Below, one piece after another: positions 7,063 to 7,782 of a stretch of 7,782 bases of DNA (position 1 is its first letter; each line of letters opens with the position of its first letter). Below the pieces are notes generated by a model that saw only the letters and a list, made by a program, of their open reading frames with translations, ran no database searches and had not been told where the DNA came from. Source of the DNA: Candidatus Absconditabacterales bacterium (GTDB lineage: Bacteria > Patescibacteriota > Gracilibacteria > Absconditabacterales > Absconditicoccaceae); assembly GCA_937965925.1 (NCBI GenBank), contig CALCME010000009.1:1-7782 (forward strand), read 5' to 3'. The translations under genes and the position numbers were made by a program.

Positions 7063-7782
7063 ATGAAAACAAAACTGATTAACTCACCACTTAAACTTAT
7101 TATAATGGGATGTATGTCACTAGGACTCATCTGAGGTTGATATATGAATGGATATGAACCAGCAAAGGAGTATGACTGTCCTGTCCGCCTGGTAGGAGAG
7201 CAGTTTGTATGAGACACGTGTAGTGATGGAAATAGGTCAACCATTCAAGACACCGTGCAACCGAATTGCAACTGTCTTTGAGTTTCTTCAACATGTGGAA
7301 ATGGCATCTGTGAAGAGCAGTCTAATGAAAATACTGAGAGTTGTAAAAGTGACTGTGGTTTTGGTGTCCAGAGTACCATTGAAGATGTTGTATCAATCAC
7401 AATTAATGAGATAGAAGGGGGGACAGAATGACAATACTGAGAGCGTATTCGAGAATGAACCCTGAGTAGTGACTCAACAGTACAGGTATCAAACATCCTT
7501 ATGAAATGGAATCTTGGAGGAACAATAACTGGCGAGATACCTTTATGAGATGTAATCAACAATGTTGTTTTTAGTGATCCAACGACGTGAACTATTTTTC
7601 CTCACTCCACAGATCAGTTTGATATACAAGGACAATGAGCACATTTTAACTCGTTTTCTTTTTCTTGATCTCAACAAGTAGCAATAGATATCGTCATTCC
7701 TGAGTTTGCCAAAGAACTCCATGAATGATCTCCGATATCACTATCTATACAGACAATAAAATGATCAAGTGATGCATGAGAA
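7063..7782 (+). CDS. Exported cysteine-rich protein with CGNGxCE motif (3' end outside window)
   Basis: The frame is open under code 25 from ATG 7063 to the window end (240 residues, no stop), with more than ten TGA codons. The N-terminus is basic then hydrophobic (residues about 10-26, LKLIIMGCMSLGLIGG), fitting a signal or membrane anchor. IMGC at 14-17 might be a lipobox, but a hydrophobic stretch follows it, so this is doubtful. Residues 39-99 hold nine cysteines, among them NCNC and TCGNGICEEQSNENTESCKSDCG. This matches the widespread CGNGxCExGE...C..DC motif of secreted proteins, where acidic residues and disulfides probably bind calcium. From residue 100 a Ser/Thr/Gly-rich, beta-strand-like region begins (SITINEIEGGTEG, GSQQVAIDIVIP). 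A cell-surface role is likely; no specific function can be given. The short leader carries an ideal promoter. Confidence 0.8.

Noticed and set aside
7245..7562. Minus-strand 105-codon open frame with standard stops
   Set aside because: It lies wholly inside the + strand cysteine-rich gene, shows no recognisable motif, and is explained as a shadow of that gene.

Overview
The window only makes sense if UGA is read as glycine and not as a stop (genetic code 25). Read this way, almost the whole 7.8 kb resolves into eight long, compactly packed genes plus one small nuclease gene, ended only by TAA or TAG. In-frame TGA falls on glycines that are near-invariant in known families: the AIGHKP, SGDV and GTGC motifs of thioredoxin reductase, the GGGSG and GNSGGP motifs of an HtrA protease, and the TSG and IGYP motifs of an RluA pseudouridine synthase. 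This code, with the low GC content, points to Patescibacteria (CPR) of the Gracilibacteria (BD1-5) or Absconditabacteria (SR1) type. The sequence does not let me choose between the two. Standard-code gene calling would shatter every gene here.

Layout, left to right. The + strand carries the 3' part of trxB (1-554), a hairpin terminator overlapped by a perfect-consensus promoter (579-632), and an exported 489-residue protein with an anti-sigma-K-like C-terminal domain (652-2121). A bidirectional terminator (2141-2178) separates it from a long minus-strand block. Read in transcription order from the right, that block is: an RluA-family pseudouridine synthase (6983-5832), a multi-spanning membrane protein (5831-4920), a 155-residue unknown (4843-4376), a GIY-YIG nuclease gene enclosed by inverted repeats (4374-4011), an HtrA/DegP serine protease with a PDZ domain (3970-2816) and a four-helix membrane protein (2723-2217). 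At the right end a second perfect-consensus promoter (6993-7021) drives a + strand gene for an exported cysteine-rich protein that runs off the window (7063-7782). No gap exceeds 300 bases.

The most notable signal is a small repeat family. A 364-bp unit (4011-4374) has imperfect inverted ends and contains almost nothing except the GIY-YIG gene. An 85-bp unit (6250-6334) has the same ends, one arm matching at 29 of 30 positions, but no nuclease gene. This short copy lies inside the pseudouridine synthase gene and is translated in frame as about 29 extra residues, two of them UGA glycines. This resembles an autonomous element with a non-autonomous MITE-like derivative, and the coding insertion recalls the Rickettsia palindromic elements. 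Each arm can also fold into its own 5-bp stem with an 11-nt loop, and the stem is preserved by a paired base change.

Functionally the genes cover thiol redox balance (TrxB), envelope protein quality control (HtrA), rRNA or tRNA modification (RluA family) and several envelope or exported proteins of unknown role. No operon-wide shared pathway is evident.
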